64,000 nt of DNA, taken from contig JAUCBJ010000570.1 in assembly GCA_032718475.1 (NCBI GenBank), positions 1 through 64,000 of the forward strand, given 5' to 3'. The DNA is from Nemertoderma westbladi (taxonomy: Eukaryota; Xenacoelomorpha; Nemertodermatida; Nemertodermatidae). A program made the position numbers and the translations under genes. Shown one piece after another: positions 1 to 11,124 of the stretch (the first letter of the stretch is position 1; the number at the start of each line of letters is the position of its first letter). Under the pieces are notes generated by a model. The model worked only from the letters and a program-made list of their open reading frames with translations. It ran no database searches and was not told the origin of the DNA.

Positions 1-765
1 TTAACTCTCGCGGTGTTAGAGGAGCTGTTGTAGAGAACCGTGTTCGATCTGGCGTTGTTACAACGATTCCTCGAGGTTCCGGGTTGTGAACACAACCCGC
101 AGAATAAATAGCGACGGAAATAACCCTTGAACGTGTTGGACAGGAAATATATGGCGAAAGGGTTGCAACAAGAGTTGGAGTAGACGAGACACGTCGATAA
201 ATAGCGCAACACCACGGCGGCCTGACGATGGTCGGGGTTTGTAATCCAAGCGTAATCGTATGATACCTTCAGAGAGTAGACGTGATCAGGGAGCACGCAT
301 ACCACGAATATAACCACAAAGATTAGAACGGTCTTAGCAACGCGGATTCGAGCTTTCACTTGTCGGTTTTCAGTTTTCGTTTCTCCAATCATGTTGCGAC
401 CCGACCGGAATAAGTGTATCGAGATTAGAATGTAAAACGCGCCTATAAATAATAGAGGAGTGACGAATAGGATGATGAACTTCACCGTCGAGTAAACTTT
501 ATTGAAGTCCTGCGGGTCGATTCGCGCGGACCAATGGGGGCTCATTGGGTAACAGATGTTAATGATGTATATGGTGTTGCGTTCTATTTCCGGGTGATCC
601 GGGTCCCCGGATTCGACCGCGGTAGGGTAGGGTCCGGTCCCGGACAGAAAGCCATCCGGTACTGCCATAACAACCGAGGCGAACCATATGCATATGGCGA
701 CTGTGTAGGTACGTCTTACCAGGTTTCCTGTGTGCATCTTCAGTGGCTGAACTATAGCCTGGTAC
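1..765 (-). CDS. Neuropeptide GPCR (bombesin/CCHamide/endothelin-receptor type), exon 2, runs off left edge
   Basis: Second coding exon of a class A G-protein-coupled receptor for a peptide at the plasma membrane. On the minus strand it opens after an acceptor GTTCCTTCAG (775-766), supplies the last base of the split Arg codon of D-R-Y and stays open for 254 codons to the edge, with no stop reached. Visible in order: QAIVQP after DRY; TM4 (IWFASVVMAVP); an extracellular-loop-2 Cys (NICYP) to pair with the TM3 Cys; TM5 (IILFVTPLLFIGAF); a basic third loop; TM6 with VCVLPDHVYSL where the family usually has CWLPxH; TM7 with CCNPFAIY, a variant of NPxxY; and helix 8 (FKGYFRRYLFCGLC) with palmitoylation-type Cys. 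The NPFA-Y form with MRNVPN in exon 1 is typical of bombesin/GRP, CCHamide and endothelin receptors. The ligand cannot be read from the sequence. The reading frame and splice phase agree with exon 1. Confidence 0.9.
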
Positions 766-1471
766 CTGAAGGAACAATTAAACAATATATTTAATATAAA
801 CATTAGCAATTTTTATCACAAAAGATTAATATATTGAATTTCTTTTGTCAAAGGAAAATAATTAATATATTGTTATTTTCTTCTTGGCCTCTTGAAAAAA
901 ACCTCCTGTATGCATGGCGGTGAGATCTACCGAATGCCATCAATTCATTTCTGATTACATGCGCTGATGATTTGGGTTTAATGACAGAGACATTTTGATG
1001 ATTCTCAAAGACTATTCAGCAGTCTAGAAGGACAAACTGCATCCAATGTTGGTCTATTTGTAAATGCCACAAAGACAAAATTCTAACTGTAAGTAAGACT
1101 CATCCTTTAATGGTATACATTCCCCAGGATTCTACACACATGGCATAAGATTTAAGCTCACTTAGAATTGTGGCAATGTAAAATCTCGACATTACACTGC
1201 ACCACAGGCACAACGGATAAGTTATTTTGTAAAACCTATGGAGTGAACAAAGTTGTAATTATGAAATATGGAAAATGGTGAATTTAATATAGTTGAATTT
1301 ATCTATATTCATTCATATTCATCTTTATTCTATATTTAATCTATTTAATAGTTTAGTTTCATATCTAGTAATTTAAATTATTACCAAGCTATTTCGCGAT
1401 ATTAAGTGATAGTATTTTGTAATGAAAAGTATTTTATGAAATTAAAATTAGAGTTTAATATGCCAACATAC
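766..1471 (-). other. GPCR intron in the D-R-Y codon
   Basis: A 706-bp phase-2 intron with donor GTATGT (1471-1466) and acceptor TTCCTTCAG (ending at 766). It is AT-rich and contains a degenerate LINE RT fragment in the opposite orientation at about 955-1112. Confidence 0.85.
955..1112 (+). pseudogene. LINE reverse-transcriptase relic inside the GPCR intron
   Basis: The plus strand gives ADDLGLMTET, the RT catalytic A-D-D region, then after frame breaks ASNVGLFVNATKTK. These match the same stretch (FADDLGVLSES, then ASSVGLFINSRKTK) of the LINE at 31.2-35.0 kb. Only about 50 codons survive. It is old, broken and antisense to the receptor. Confidence 0.65.
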
Positions 1472-1938
1472 CTGTCGAAGCTAAGGGCCGTGAGAGTCAA
1501 CACAGTTACAGCCGACACTAAAACTTGACACATTGTCGAAAATTTGCAGAAGAACTGCCCCAACTGCCAATCAGGTGTCAGATTCTTGTACGCGAATAAT
1601 GGAATATTGATAAGCAGAAACAGGAGGTCGCCAATAGCCAATGAGGTGATAAATATGTTGGGAACGTTCCTCATTGGTTTGTTGGCGAACACGGCCACCA
1701 CTATTGTGGTGTTGCCAAGAACACCAATAAGGAATATCGCGATGTAGATGGCGGTAAGGAGGTATGTGTGGACACCGAATAAAAGTTTCCGGTAAATATC
1801 GTCGACTTCGTGTTTACATTGCCAATGGCACAGATCGGTGTAAGTGACGTTAGTCGCACCCGTAATCCCCATCACGTAGTCGAAACATTCCTCGTTGAAT
1901 TCATTGCTGCATGAGTCCGGATGCATCGAATCGGCCAT
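1472..1938 (-). CDS. Neuropeptide GPCR (bombesin/CCHamide/endothelin-receptor type), exon 1
   Basis: First coding exon (155 codons plus 2 bases) of the receptor completed by the exon at 1-765. The start is the ATG at 1938-1936. A Cys-rich extracellular N-terminus of about 55 residues with an N-glycosylation sequon (NVT at residue 30) is followed by TM1 with the GN signature (residues 75-76), the first intracellular loop KPMRNVPN, TM2 with the conserved Asp at about 104 (LAIGD), the TM3 Cys at 131 and D-R-Y at 155-157. There is no clear cleavable signal peptide, which is normal for class A. The exon ends at CGACAG/GTATGT (donor 1471-1466), splitting the DRY Arg codon in phase 2; an intron at this spot is an old feature of many class A receptors. 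The protein is at least 410 residues. Subfamily is inferred from motifs only. Confidence 0.9.
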
Positions 1939-3240
1939 GATTATCTATTAAAATTAATATTTTAATTAACAAGAGTTTGTCAAAATGGCATGTTTTGAGT
2001 TAATTAACAAGCGTCCGCTTGCTTTTCAATGTCAGTATCAGCGGTGAGCAAGGTGACCCAGGTGATTGATCAAGTCGACCTTGCCCCTGCTGATAATCCC
2101 ATGCCCGTTATCTGTAGGTTAGAGTAACAAGTCCGCCACGTTTATTCGCAAATTGTATGTATAAGTCTCATAACCAGGTACATCTCAGCTAAATGAGAAC
2201 AGCACCTTCTCATTAGCTGAGAAGAAGACGTCGTCCCTTTAAAAACATCAAACATGAAACTTGCTAGTTGAACCTTGCATATCTGAGTCCTTGTAAAATA
2301 AATCCTGTCAAATAAATTAACTTTTTCCACAAGTAATGGTCAGCCTTGAAAATTCGCAGGTACATAGTTGTTACACAGCTGGAAATATAATGGATAGGAG
2401 TAATGGGCCTTCCTTATTGTGATAATAGTTATAGTGAAACTAAGTCATAAACGGGTGATATAAATTTTCCGTCCCGATGGAATGAAATTACTTATTCTGA
2501 GTTATTATTTCGGAATTCAAATATGATTATAATTAGGATAAAGGCACATTTGTTAGAAAAAAGCTTGTTTGATAGAGAGAACCACATCTCTGAATACTCA
2601 TAATATAACATCTATATAAATTACCGATTGTAAATTGTTGACGGACATTGACATTCCTATACACAATCACATTCAGTTGCTATTTTTTGGGCGTGTCGTT
2701 TTTCCGAATATGATTATGTTTAAGTGTTGATCCAGTCTATGTACTTCATAATGTAATTAATTACATTGTATGACATTTTATCCAAGTCAAATCATTTTAT
2801 ATCATTTTCAATGAATAAATGGGATAATATTGATTTTTACAACTTTTTTAAAGTTACCACTGTTTTCTTAACAAATGGCAAAATTAATAGTATCATTTTA
2901 GTCTCCCTTGTCCCCATCGTTGTTACCGGGTCAACTCAGAATAACAGCTGATTGAAAGGCAACATAAACTACTGTGTAGCAGTTACCAGAAACACCTGGG
3001 GCATGTAAGTTGCAGAACCAATAGCTAACAAAAACTAAAGGATGTGCTGTGCGTATTGTATTTGGCCATGTCGGTAGAGTTAAATAATGATACTGTCATC
3101 AATTTCTAGACTTGTCTAGACTTAGTTATTGATAAATTTTAACTAGGAAAGTGTACGACTGACCGAGTTATTTGGGGGGTCGCAGGCATTCTTGGAAGAA
3201 TTGCACCATAGATAGTGCAGATGTAGGTGCGGGGAGCGGG
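1939..3240. other. Non-coding, upstream of the GPCR
   Basis: AT-rich DNA 5' of the receptor start on the minus strand. Short ORFs here have no family features. It should hold the receptor promoter and 5' UTR, but I cannot place a transcription start. Confidence 0.4.
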
Positions 3241-3263
3241 GGGGCGGGGGGGGGGGGGGGGGG
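3241..3263. repeat. Poly(G) tract
   Basis: Four G, one C, then an uninterrupted run of 18 G (3246-3263). The 85-codon minus-strand ORF crossing it, with a poly-proline stretch, is a by-product of the tract. Confidence 0.9.
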
Positions 3264-3829
3264 AGGGCATATATGTATTATTCTACAGTACCAAAATGAA
3301 AGATAGAAAGCATAAAAGAAATTACTCGTTACAAATCTAAATGTTAGAAATATTACACAAAATACAACAATATTTTTTATAATTAAATAATTAGAGTAGA
3401 TTTTATAAGAGTAAGTAAGATTCAATTTTAAGTCCTAAGATCAAGAAATCACCTCACACGAATTAATATTAACCCTAGCTAGAAGTGACCGCATATTAAT
3501 ATTGTGTTTATTGCTTGCTGCACTACCAGTGCACTTTATTAACTGGCCTAATCACGCATCCTGTAGTGCAAAATGTACCAGTAGGTGTCCTCTCTATGAC
3601 ACATGTAAATATGGATAGGACAGATTACTTATAATAAAAAATGACAGCTGAGCATGATGTTGGTAATTATTCGTATTTAATAGCCGCGTAAACAGTTTAT
3701 ATTTCGAAAACGTAATGGTGCGTGTGTCATTGTCGATAGAATCAATAACAAATAATCTCCAGTGCCTTCACCACAGAACTATAAACTCCCAGGAGGAAAC
3801 AGGAACTCTTTTAACATCACATTAATTAA

Positions 3830-4005
3830 GGATGGAAGGCCTGCCTAGTCTAGTCGAGCCCTGCCTAGGCCCTTTAAAGGTTTCGTGGCGAAACGAAATC
3901 TGCCCTGGCCCCATGCAGGGATCGAACCCACGACCTCCGGAGAGAAGTGAATTCAGTACCTTTCCAAAGTTGTGGCACATACAGTAGAGTCAGTCAGGGA
4001 TAACC
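3830..4005 (-). mobile_element. tRNA-related SINE-like fragment
   Basis: Read on the minus strand it contains CGTGGGTTCGATCCC, a good RNA polymerase III box B (T-arm) sequence, followed by GC-rich DNA with an internal inverted repeat (TTTCGTTTCGCCACGAAA). There is no convincing box A or cloverleaf, so a tRNA-derived SINE remnant is more likely than a tRNA gene. Confidence 0.4.
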
Positions 4006-4182
4006 TCCTTCCTACTCATAACTGGAAGCATTTCACCTGTATTATTGAATTGTAATATTTCGGGCATTAATGGCTAAAATCGTCCAACTCCAGGACAAGG
4101 ACTGGGTGAGCTTTGCGTCTTAACACTCCGGGCTGCATTGCATCCCCTATATTGGGGTGGAATTGTTGATACGGTGTCACAT

Positions 4183-4500
4183 ACGAAAATGTCCCCCCAT
4201 GCGGAATGCTTCCCCCTGGACATTTTCGCCTAGCGCCAAATGCCCCCCCCCCCCCTGAGCATTTTCACACCAGATTTTGAGAGTGGCGGTCCGATACCCT
4301 AATTCAAAGTGAAATGGCGGTCCGAAACCCTAATTAAAACTGTCATGTAACCCTAAGTTATAAGGTGGACCTTTTACCATTGGCCCTTCGGGCCAATGAC
4401 AAGGGTCCTAAATTCCAGTTAGAGTCTTATGACTTAGGGTTAGGGTTCATAACAGTTTTAATTAGGGTTTGGGCCTGACCAACTAACCCTAACCAAAAAA
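4183..4500. repeat. Hairpin (foldback) repeat, copy 1
   Basis: A short inverted pair (CGAAAATGTCC at 4183 and GGACATTTTCG near 4217), a 13-C run at 4243-4255, then a long inverted repeat: left arm 4325-4365 (AAACCCTAATTAAAACTG...) and right arm 4426-4470. The centre is a perfect small hairpin, TTGGCCC-TTC-GGGCCAA (4380-4396). A second copy lies at about 27250-27372. No coding potential; it looks like a MITE-type or foldback element. Confidence 0.7.
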
Positions 4501-4539
4501 TAAATAAATAAATAAATCCAAGTTAAAGTGCTGGCTAGG

Positions 4540-5275
4540 CCTACTGCAGCTACTTACCTATTAACTGAGTGTTTGAACTATGTAGTACTGAGAAATTACC
4601 CAGCTTTGTAAAACTAATGTCCATTCTTGAAAACCCTGATACCAAGGGAGGTCTAGAGTGAATCAAAAAAACATATTTTAAATAAACCAGATACAGCCTC
4701 GAAGTATGTGACGTACCGGTCTACAATTATTAGCGAACTTAGTGCCCATGTAATAAGTTCTTCTCAACTTTACATACCCGACTATTTACGTAAGAGTGTT
4801 ACTAGACTCAGGCTGTCTTCCCATAATCTGTATGCCGTTGGAGTAGAGAGTACCTAGGGAAGCTAGAGTTTGGTCATGTGATAGTACAGTATTTCCATCC
4901 AGGATGAGAAACACGTATTATTAGATTGTAATTCAACCATTCAGATTAGGGCCAAATAAACACAACTAGAATTTGTTAAAATTAACTTAGAAAATGTATT
5001 TAGTACTCAGTTTTTAAAGTCCCCAACCGTAGTTTGTCGGTATATTTGTGAAATTCTAGAATATTTTGGGTAGTTAATTGTTTTTTCAATAGGTATATTG
5101 TTAAGTTGAAAAGTCAGTAAATAGTTATCATTTTGTTATGATTTCAATTTGTTTTCTATTTCTATTTGTTAAGTTAAATCTATTGGACTAGTGATTGTCA
5201 TTGTGAAATTGTGCTGTGCCATAAATAAATGTAATAAATATTATTCATTTGGTCAATAAAAACTACTACTCTACT
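4540..5275 (+). pseudogene. C-terminal and 3' UTR remnant of a second LINE family
   Basis: A broken plus-strand reading contains SVTRLRLSSHNLYAVGVES followed by IQDEKHVLLDC. This is the pattern of the C-terminal domain of CR1/L2-like LINE proteins (RLRIS-H then an E-H-LL-C zinc-ribbon-like end). An AT-rich 3' tail with AATAAATGTAATAAAT near 5225 follows, then CTA-rich simple sequence. There are several stops. It belongs to a different LINE family from the copies at 5.6, 31 and 35 kb; the fragment at 54.3 kb looks related. Family assignment is from motif memory, not a search. Confidence 0.5.
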
Positions 5276-5637
5276 ACTAATATTGCAGCTAGCTACTGTA
5301 CCACACCCACTTTATATAATCGCGGTAGTACCTCCTCTATGAGAAGAGATTTTATATTTTTATTTAAGTCACAGTCGTTAATCCACTATTGATATCGCTG
5401 AGAGCTCATAAACTGGCCCATATCAATCTCACTGTTAAGACACTAAGTGAAATATCTATAGGATATCCACCCACTCGCTTTAGAAGGAAAATAGCCCAAA
5501 ATTTTGGTCAAATGTTGATAGGTAATCGTTTACGCGTGAATATTGAATAATATTTATGCTAACTCAGAAGAGAGTAAAACCAGATTTCATAGAGAACATG
5601 ATAAGCAATATATTATTTCCCAGTGATAATATCATAA

Positions 5638-7005
5638 TACTACTACTAGGATCGGCATGCTGCATTGCAGCTGCATTTTTAAGAATGCTGTGCTGGCTTG
5701 TCAACAAAATTGCACCGCCACAACTCCCTATCACCCATGACATTTGCTAGATCATCCGCATCTTTAAGGCCAGTGTCCTTTAAGATGCGTCTCAAGAAAG
5801 TCATGGGCTGTCCACCATGCTTATTCACTCCATGAGGCTGCCAAAGTACAAGATTATGCACGGGCTGGTCCTCACGGCGAAAGCAATGTCCTGCAAAGCG
5901 GAGGCGATTTTGTTCTAGTGTCAAGCTTGGGGGAACCAATGAGACACCTCCAATGTTATATAGTGTCTGGTTGGAGATGTGTGCATTGTAATTGACACAA
6001 TGAACCCGGCGTAGCATTCTTGTGAATGTGCCATCCAGAGATTTGGTGTCCTCAGCAGTTAGAGCCCAGCATGGACTCCCGTAGAGGAGTACTGGAACTA
6101 CTGCTGCTCTAAATAATCGGACCTTAAGTTTCCGATTAATTCTCGGTGACTTCCAAATCCTGGAAAGCCTATTCAAGGCTGACCATGCCTTTCCCTTACG
6201 TATTCGAATGTCCTCACCTGACTTCCGGATCCATGATCCCAGGTAACAGAAGTCGTCCAGATGCTCAAGCATCAGGAGCCGTTGGACTCCCTCTAGTGAT
6301 TCTGAGAGTACTTCTAAGTCATCAGCAAAGTCTAGATCAGTTAGGTACTTGGCAGGATTTCCTCGACTTTTGGAGCCAGTAGGTGGAGTTATCATCACCC
6401 CATCATCATTATGATGATCTAAGGACATGCGTAGAACATAGTCAACCACAATTATGAACAAGTATGGTGCAAGTGTGTCTCCCTGGAGGACGCCCCATAA
6501 CACTTCAAATGGTTCTATGTCACCGTCAACAGTAGACACAAATGTTGTCGAACCATCGTATACTGATCTGATTGCTGCAATAATTTAATCAGGAATCCCA
6601 TATAATGAAAGTATGCCGAACATACGTGAGTGAGAGACTGAATCGAAGGCCTTGAAGAAGTCAACAAAGATAACAGCCAGATGCCTGTCTTTCTTTTTTG
6701 ATAATTCTTCAATTATCCTTCTAAGTGCCAAAATGGGCTCCATGGTCCCACGACCTTTACGGAACCCATTCTGATTTCCACGGAGCAGTCTCTCAATGGG
6801 ATCCCTGATGCGATTTAATAGAATTCTATTGTATAGCTTTGCAGCAATCGAGATCAATGAGATTCCCCGAAAAGAACCATAGAGTGTTAGGTTGCAGCCC
6901 TTCTTGGAAACTGGCACCAACTTATTTGTTTTCATTTCTTGTGGGACTCTTGTTGTTCGGTACATGTCTACTATTGACATGATTGCATTTACTAGAGACA
7001 TGGTG
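5638..7005 (-). pseudogene. 5'-truncated LINE copy (RT domain to 3' tail)
   Basis: A minus-strand copy of the LINE at 31.2-35.0 kb. It starts within RT (VDMYRTTRVPQEMKTNK) and includes GNQNGFRKGRGTMEP, FVDFFKAFDSVSHS, LQGDTLAPYLFIIVVDYVLR, the catalytic DLDFADDLEVLSE, and the C-terminal part ending in FVDKPAQHS. The 3' end has the conserved short UTR and a (TAG)n tail, seen on the plus strand as CTACTACTA near 5638. Defects: a nonsense change after GIPD (about 6585), and an in-frame loss of about 44 codons just after the FADD region compared with the 34 kb copy. Truncation of the 5' end is typical of target-primed reverse transcription. It cannot encode an active enzyme. Confidence 0.9.
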
Positions 7006-7271
7006 CTCAGGTATAAAATTTAACAAAATCGTATATACATACAGTACTTAATACAATACGATATAATTAATACACTGTTGGATTATGTCCATTACCTTTC
7101 AAAGGCATGTTATATAAATTGGAAGGCCTACAGTATATACATGCACAATATTGTTCAATGATTAATTCACAAGCCCATAATGCTTCCCGCTCCCGCTCCT
7201 AGAATTTTTTCACAGAACCTTTAGATCTTATAAGCCAATGTTAAACTCTATGTACTTTATCATCAAAATAA

Positions 7272-7345
7272 ATTGGTATTTTCGTCATAAATTCGAAGTT
7301 CAAAGAAGATTGGTATTTTCGTCATAAATTCGAAGTTCAAAGAAG
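7272..7345. repeat. 37-bp perfect tandem duplication
   Basis: Two adjacent identical copies of a 37-bp unit (7272-7308 and 7309-7345) starting ATTGGTATTTTCGTC. Confidence 0.95.
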
Positions 7346-7683
7346 TTTAACACGCAGCGTAAATTATGAAAGATTAACGTAATATTTCCTGCTAATCTCA
7401 TCATCTCATTGACAACCTGTAGGCCTACTCTCCTACTAAGACATGGTTACCGCCGCCTTTGTAAGAATCATAGAATAATACCTTAGAATCCCATTTTACA
7501 TTAGAAGAGTACATTCTATCAGGTTTCTATGTATAATAAGAAATAAACCAAGTAGTATTTTCCAAGAAGTATAATTTATTATTCATATATCCATCCCCGT
7601 ATCTCCAGAAGAAAATCGACGCAAATAACACCTGATTATTCTCAAAAATAAAACTGTATCCTGTTTTATTGACTTTCGTTCAA

Positions 7684-7742
7684 TGTTTTGGTTATAAAAC
7701 TTGCCACGGTAAACTGCTCCTTTCCCTAAATTGGTAATTGAA
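7684..7742 (+). repeat. Isolated monomer of the 68-bp satellite
   Basis: The string TGTTTTGGTTATAAAAC followed by CTGCTCCTTTCCCTAAATTGGTAA matches the unit of the array at 46.4-47.8 kb. It is a single diverged copy in otherwise featureless AT-rich DNA (7006-9500). Confidence 0.7.
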
Positions 7743-8839
7743 CATTGGGATGAGGTATTTAGAGAAATTAATTAATAGGCATATCTGCCGTTTTATTTTC
7801 CTTCATTAAACTTTTACTTGGCAAGTTGATGTCATCAACAATCCATGCCCAGCTGTCATCAATGACCTATTATTAACCAATAGGGACGATACCAGTGCAA
7901 ATGAAGAATATTATAAGAATTGAAATCATAGTACAGTATATATTTGAATTTGAAACCTGTATTACTTACTGTGTTACCTGTATTATTCAAATAATATTAT
8001 GTCCTGTTCTATACTGCTGTATCGCAACAACGGTAGGCCTACAGGGTGGGACATATTTCTATGGTTTCTAACAAAACAATAGTCCTCCTATAATACGTAT
8101 TACTGTATTATAGTACCATAGTTCTATTGGCTTCAAACATCAGTTTATTTATATTTCTAATTTATTGTAGCTGTATTCTAATTTGTTGTTGGTGCGATCT
8201 GTGATCTGCGCTACCTACCGCAGGGCAGGAATGATACAACTGTCAAAGTGCTTTATAGATACACTAATATGCAGAACTGAGTTACCCGACGGTTTTAGTC
8301 AATCGAGCACATGCACGTAAAACCCATCGTTCTGTAACATCCATTTATCCATACAACAAAACCAGTGGTTTTCAAATTAAAAATTTTAGTCATCGCAGGA
8401 AGATAGAGAGAACAAATGAAGATAAGAGAAGAGAAAATAAGAGAAAGAGCGCGGATGAGAAATGGAGGAGAAGATACGAGTAGGAGGAGAAGAAGTAGGG
8501 CGACGTAAAGAGACACTATTTTTTACACCTACGATAATATTTAAGTTTTGACTTGAAAAAATATGAAGATGAGAGAGAGAATTGGGAACAGTTTCGAAGT
8601 AAATCTCAGTAGAAGGAGATGCATTAATTAATTATCGCTTAACTCAAATTATTAATTATTATATACGATGATCGAATATTGAACAGGTCACTGACACCTC
8701 GACTGTATCTCGGAACACCCGCTGGCGCCGATTACGACAACGTTGTTATGCATTAAGCGCATAGGGCCTTCATTATATATCTAGGCCTACATACAGTACA
8801 TTCAAAATTTAACTAGCGCCAGGCTGCCAGCACCAGGCA

Positions 8840-8937
8840 GTTGGACCAGGACAATTGCCCTCAGCCCTCCGGTCAATTGCCCATCGGGGACACTTACCGC
8901 CTGGACAATTATCCCCCCCCCCCCCCCCCCCCCCCCC
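8840..8937. repeat. GGACAATTGCCC-type repeats ending in a 25-C tract
   Basis: Related short strings (GGACAATTGCCC, GGTCAATTGCCC, GGACAATTATCC) precede an uninterrupted run of 25 C (8913-8937). The arrangement resembles the C-rich part of the hairpin repeat at 4.2 kb. Confidence 0.6.
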
Positions 8938-9502
8938 GATTACAACAACTGCTCACCTACATTATTATTTTTAAACATTATAATCATAAAGTGTGCCATA
9001 AAATCTGTATACTGTGACTGTGTGCTATAGTTTTCTAGAATTCATTCCGTAATCGTCAGTTTCTACAGTAGAGGTAAAATCTCTGTTAAAAACTGGGAAA
9101 TTGTTAAAAATAGGGAACTCTTACTAGGAGGTTTTGTCATTGGTTAGTCATGAATAACAAGCAGTTACCTAGCAACATGGACATTTGCGGCAATACAATT
9201 GGTTTATTTGGATATTTTCCTGAATATAACAATTCTACACGTATTAGCCATCATACTGTTATGTCATTTAATGATGGGGTGTCATTTATTTCATTATCAC
9301 TTATTTCGCTGCCATGATGTTTTACCAATAACGTTTGCCGATAATGAAAGGTGGAGGTTACAGACCTAAAGCATAAGTCTATTATTACGGTATATGCTGG
9401 TCAGTGTCCAGTCAGTTAGACCAATTTAGTGAGAAATTAATCTGTATTCTCTGTATTTTATTTCCATTCTGAATTTTATCCACAAATGTTCAACTACTGT
9501 AG

Positions 9503-9560
9503 TATAATCGGCCTGCTCTCATTGAATGAAACTGCACATTGAGATGCTATGCTATTTATA
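9503..9560 (-). repeat. LINE 3' UTR relic
   Basis: The stretch ATCGGCCTGCTCTCATTGAA then AACTGCACATTG closely resembles the LINE 3' end at 58.22 kb (ATCGGCCTGCTGCATTGAAG, CTGCACATTG). Only the terminal UTR is left. Confidence 0.5.
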
Positions 9561-9598
9561 CAACAACTAATATAATTTATGCAGTTTCTATCACTTAT

Positions 9599-10489
9599 AC
9601 ACCATGACCTGGAATACAATGTCGTTATTCTGGTACATGGATCCCCCCCAAAAAAAAACCTCTACAAATCTTAATGAAACAGAAAAAAGAAAAAATTTTG
9701 AAACAAAGTTAGTTCCACCTCCCGACCACTGAGTGGGTGAGGCAGAATTTTTATTTTCGCTTTCATTCTTTAGCTACAAGCTTTTGAAAAGCTTTTCAAA
9801 ACAGTTATTCTTCAACCTTATTATGATTTGTTAGTACTAATTTAAAGCTAGTCGTGCAAGAATTCCAAAAAATTTTAAAACATTTGAATTTGGTAGAGAA
9901 ATAGCCGAGATATGGGCATTCGAAAGTTGCATGTATTTGCTTCCCCTGCACGCCATTTATTATATTTAATAAATACATCATATTTTGGAACATTTTGTTT
10001 ATCCCATATGTAGCTGGGCAACAATGCAATGCTTCTTTAAACATACTATTATGTAGCTATTCATACATAAACAAAATGTTCTAGAATATAGTGTTTTTAT
10101 TTAATAGAATAAACAGCCTCACGCAGGTGGCAGGTGCAAAACCATGAAACTTTTGAACGCTCATATCTCAGCTATTTCACAACCAAATTCAAATATTTTT
10201 ACATTTTTGGAATCCTTGCATGGTTAGCTTTCTATTTCTACCAACAAATCGCGATAAGGTTCATGAATAACTGCAGTGTAACTGGTGAAATATCACTGGA
10301 GACACCTCTTTCAAACGCTTGTAGCTAAAGATTGAAAGCAAAAATAATATTCTGGCTCACCCAGTAAGGAGGAGGGAGGTGAAACTATCTCTGTTTCAAA
10401 TTTCATGCAATCTCATTACGATTTGTAAGAAAATTAGGGGGGGGGGGGGGTGTCACTGAATTACGACACTATATTCTGGGACATGGCGT
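9599..10489. mobile_element. Foldback element with long inverted-repeat arms
   Basis: The left arm (about 9599-9960) and right arm (about 10130-10489) are imperfect reverse complements. ACCATGACCTGGAATACA at the left end pairs with TATATTCTGGGACATGGCGT at the right. Inner segments around AAATAGCCGAGATAT and ATATCTCAGCTATTT pair too, with about 170 bp of spacer. The right arm has a 14-G tract (10437-10450). No transposase, and short ORFs across the arms are artefacts. No target duplication found. A piece of the same repeat is at about 38535-38665. Confidence 0.75.
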
Positions 10490-10734
10490 AATGTATATTG
10501 TACTGTACTATGTACAGTCATTTCGTAATGTTACAATTTTTGAATAAAACTACATACATACTTATTGCAAAGTTATTTACAGTTTCCTGATCCTCGTGGC
10601 TTTATTTTCACTCACTCACTAACGTTCGTTCACGTAACAAAGCCACTCGGATCATCACACTGTAAAGTGCTACTTTACACACAAGTATGTAAATAGTTAT
10701 TACCCCGTCTCGGTATCTACACTTTTACTTTTAA

Positions 10735-10739
10735 GTTTC
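10735..10739. repeat. BEL element target site duplication, left copy
   Basis: GTTTC directly before the TG of the 5' LTR, repeated directly after the CA of the 3' LTR at 21986-21990. Five bases is the usual length for LTR retrotransposons. Confidence 0.9.
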
Positions 10740-11124
10740 TGTATTCGAATCGATATACTTTTAGCATTTAGGACCTAATTATTGTTAACCCTCTTTTTTC
10801 TTTATCAGTAAAAGCCGTACCGGTAACAAGATTCATTGTTGCATTCTAAATATAGCAATCAGCCCTATGTGTAGAAGTTGTTTGTTTCCGTACCGGTAAA
10901 GTACCTATCTATATATATGGTGCCCTAACTTCACCATTTGTTACGAGATTCCGTTAACTGTTTATCTGTTTATTGAGATTATTATTATATTATTATGTAT
11001 TAACAACCTAATTTCTCTTCAACGAAATCTCCGTTAACATCTTGGCTTTACAGCTTTAGTCAATTCAGCAATACGTCGACATTCAGATTAGGGAACCTCC
11101 GGTTTATGCCCGGTTATGCATACA
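10740..11124 (+). repeat. 5' LTR of the BEL element
   Basis: 385 bp bounded by TG and CA. I found no mismatch to the 3' LTR. A TATA-like run (TATATATA at about 10910-10918) is a candidate core promoter for the element transcript. Confidence 0.95.

Noticed and set aside
4320-4500. Interstitial telomere repeat (TTAGGG)
   Set aside because: Only one or two TTAGGG units, placed in the arms of the hairpin repeat.
9805-10328. 79- and 64-codon ORFs in the foldback region
   Set aside because: They lie in inverted arms and are reverse-complement images of the same repeat.
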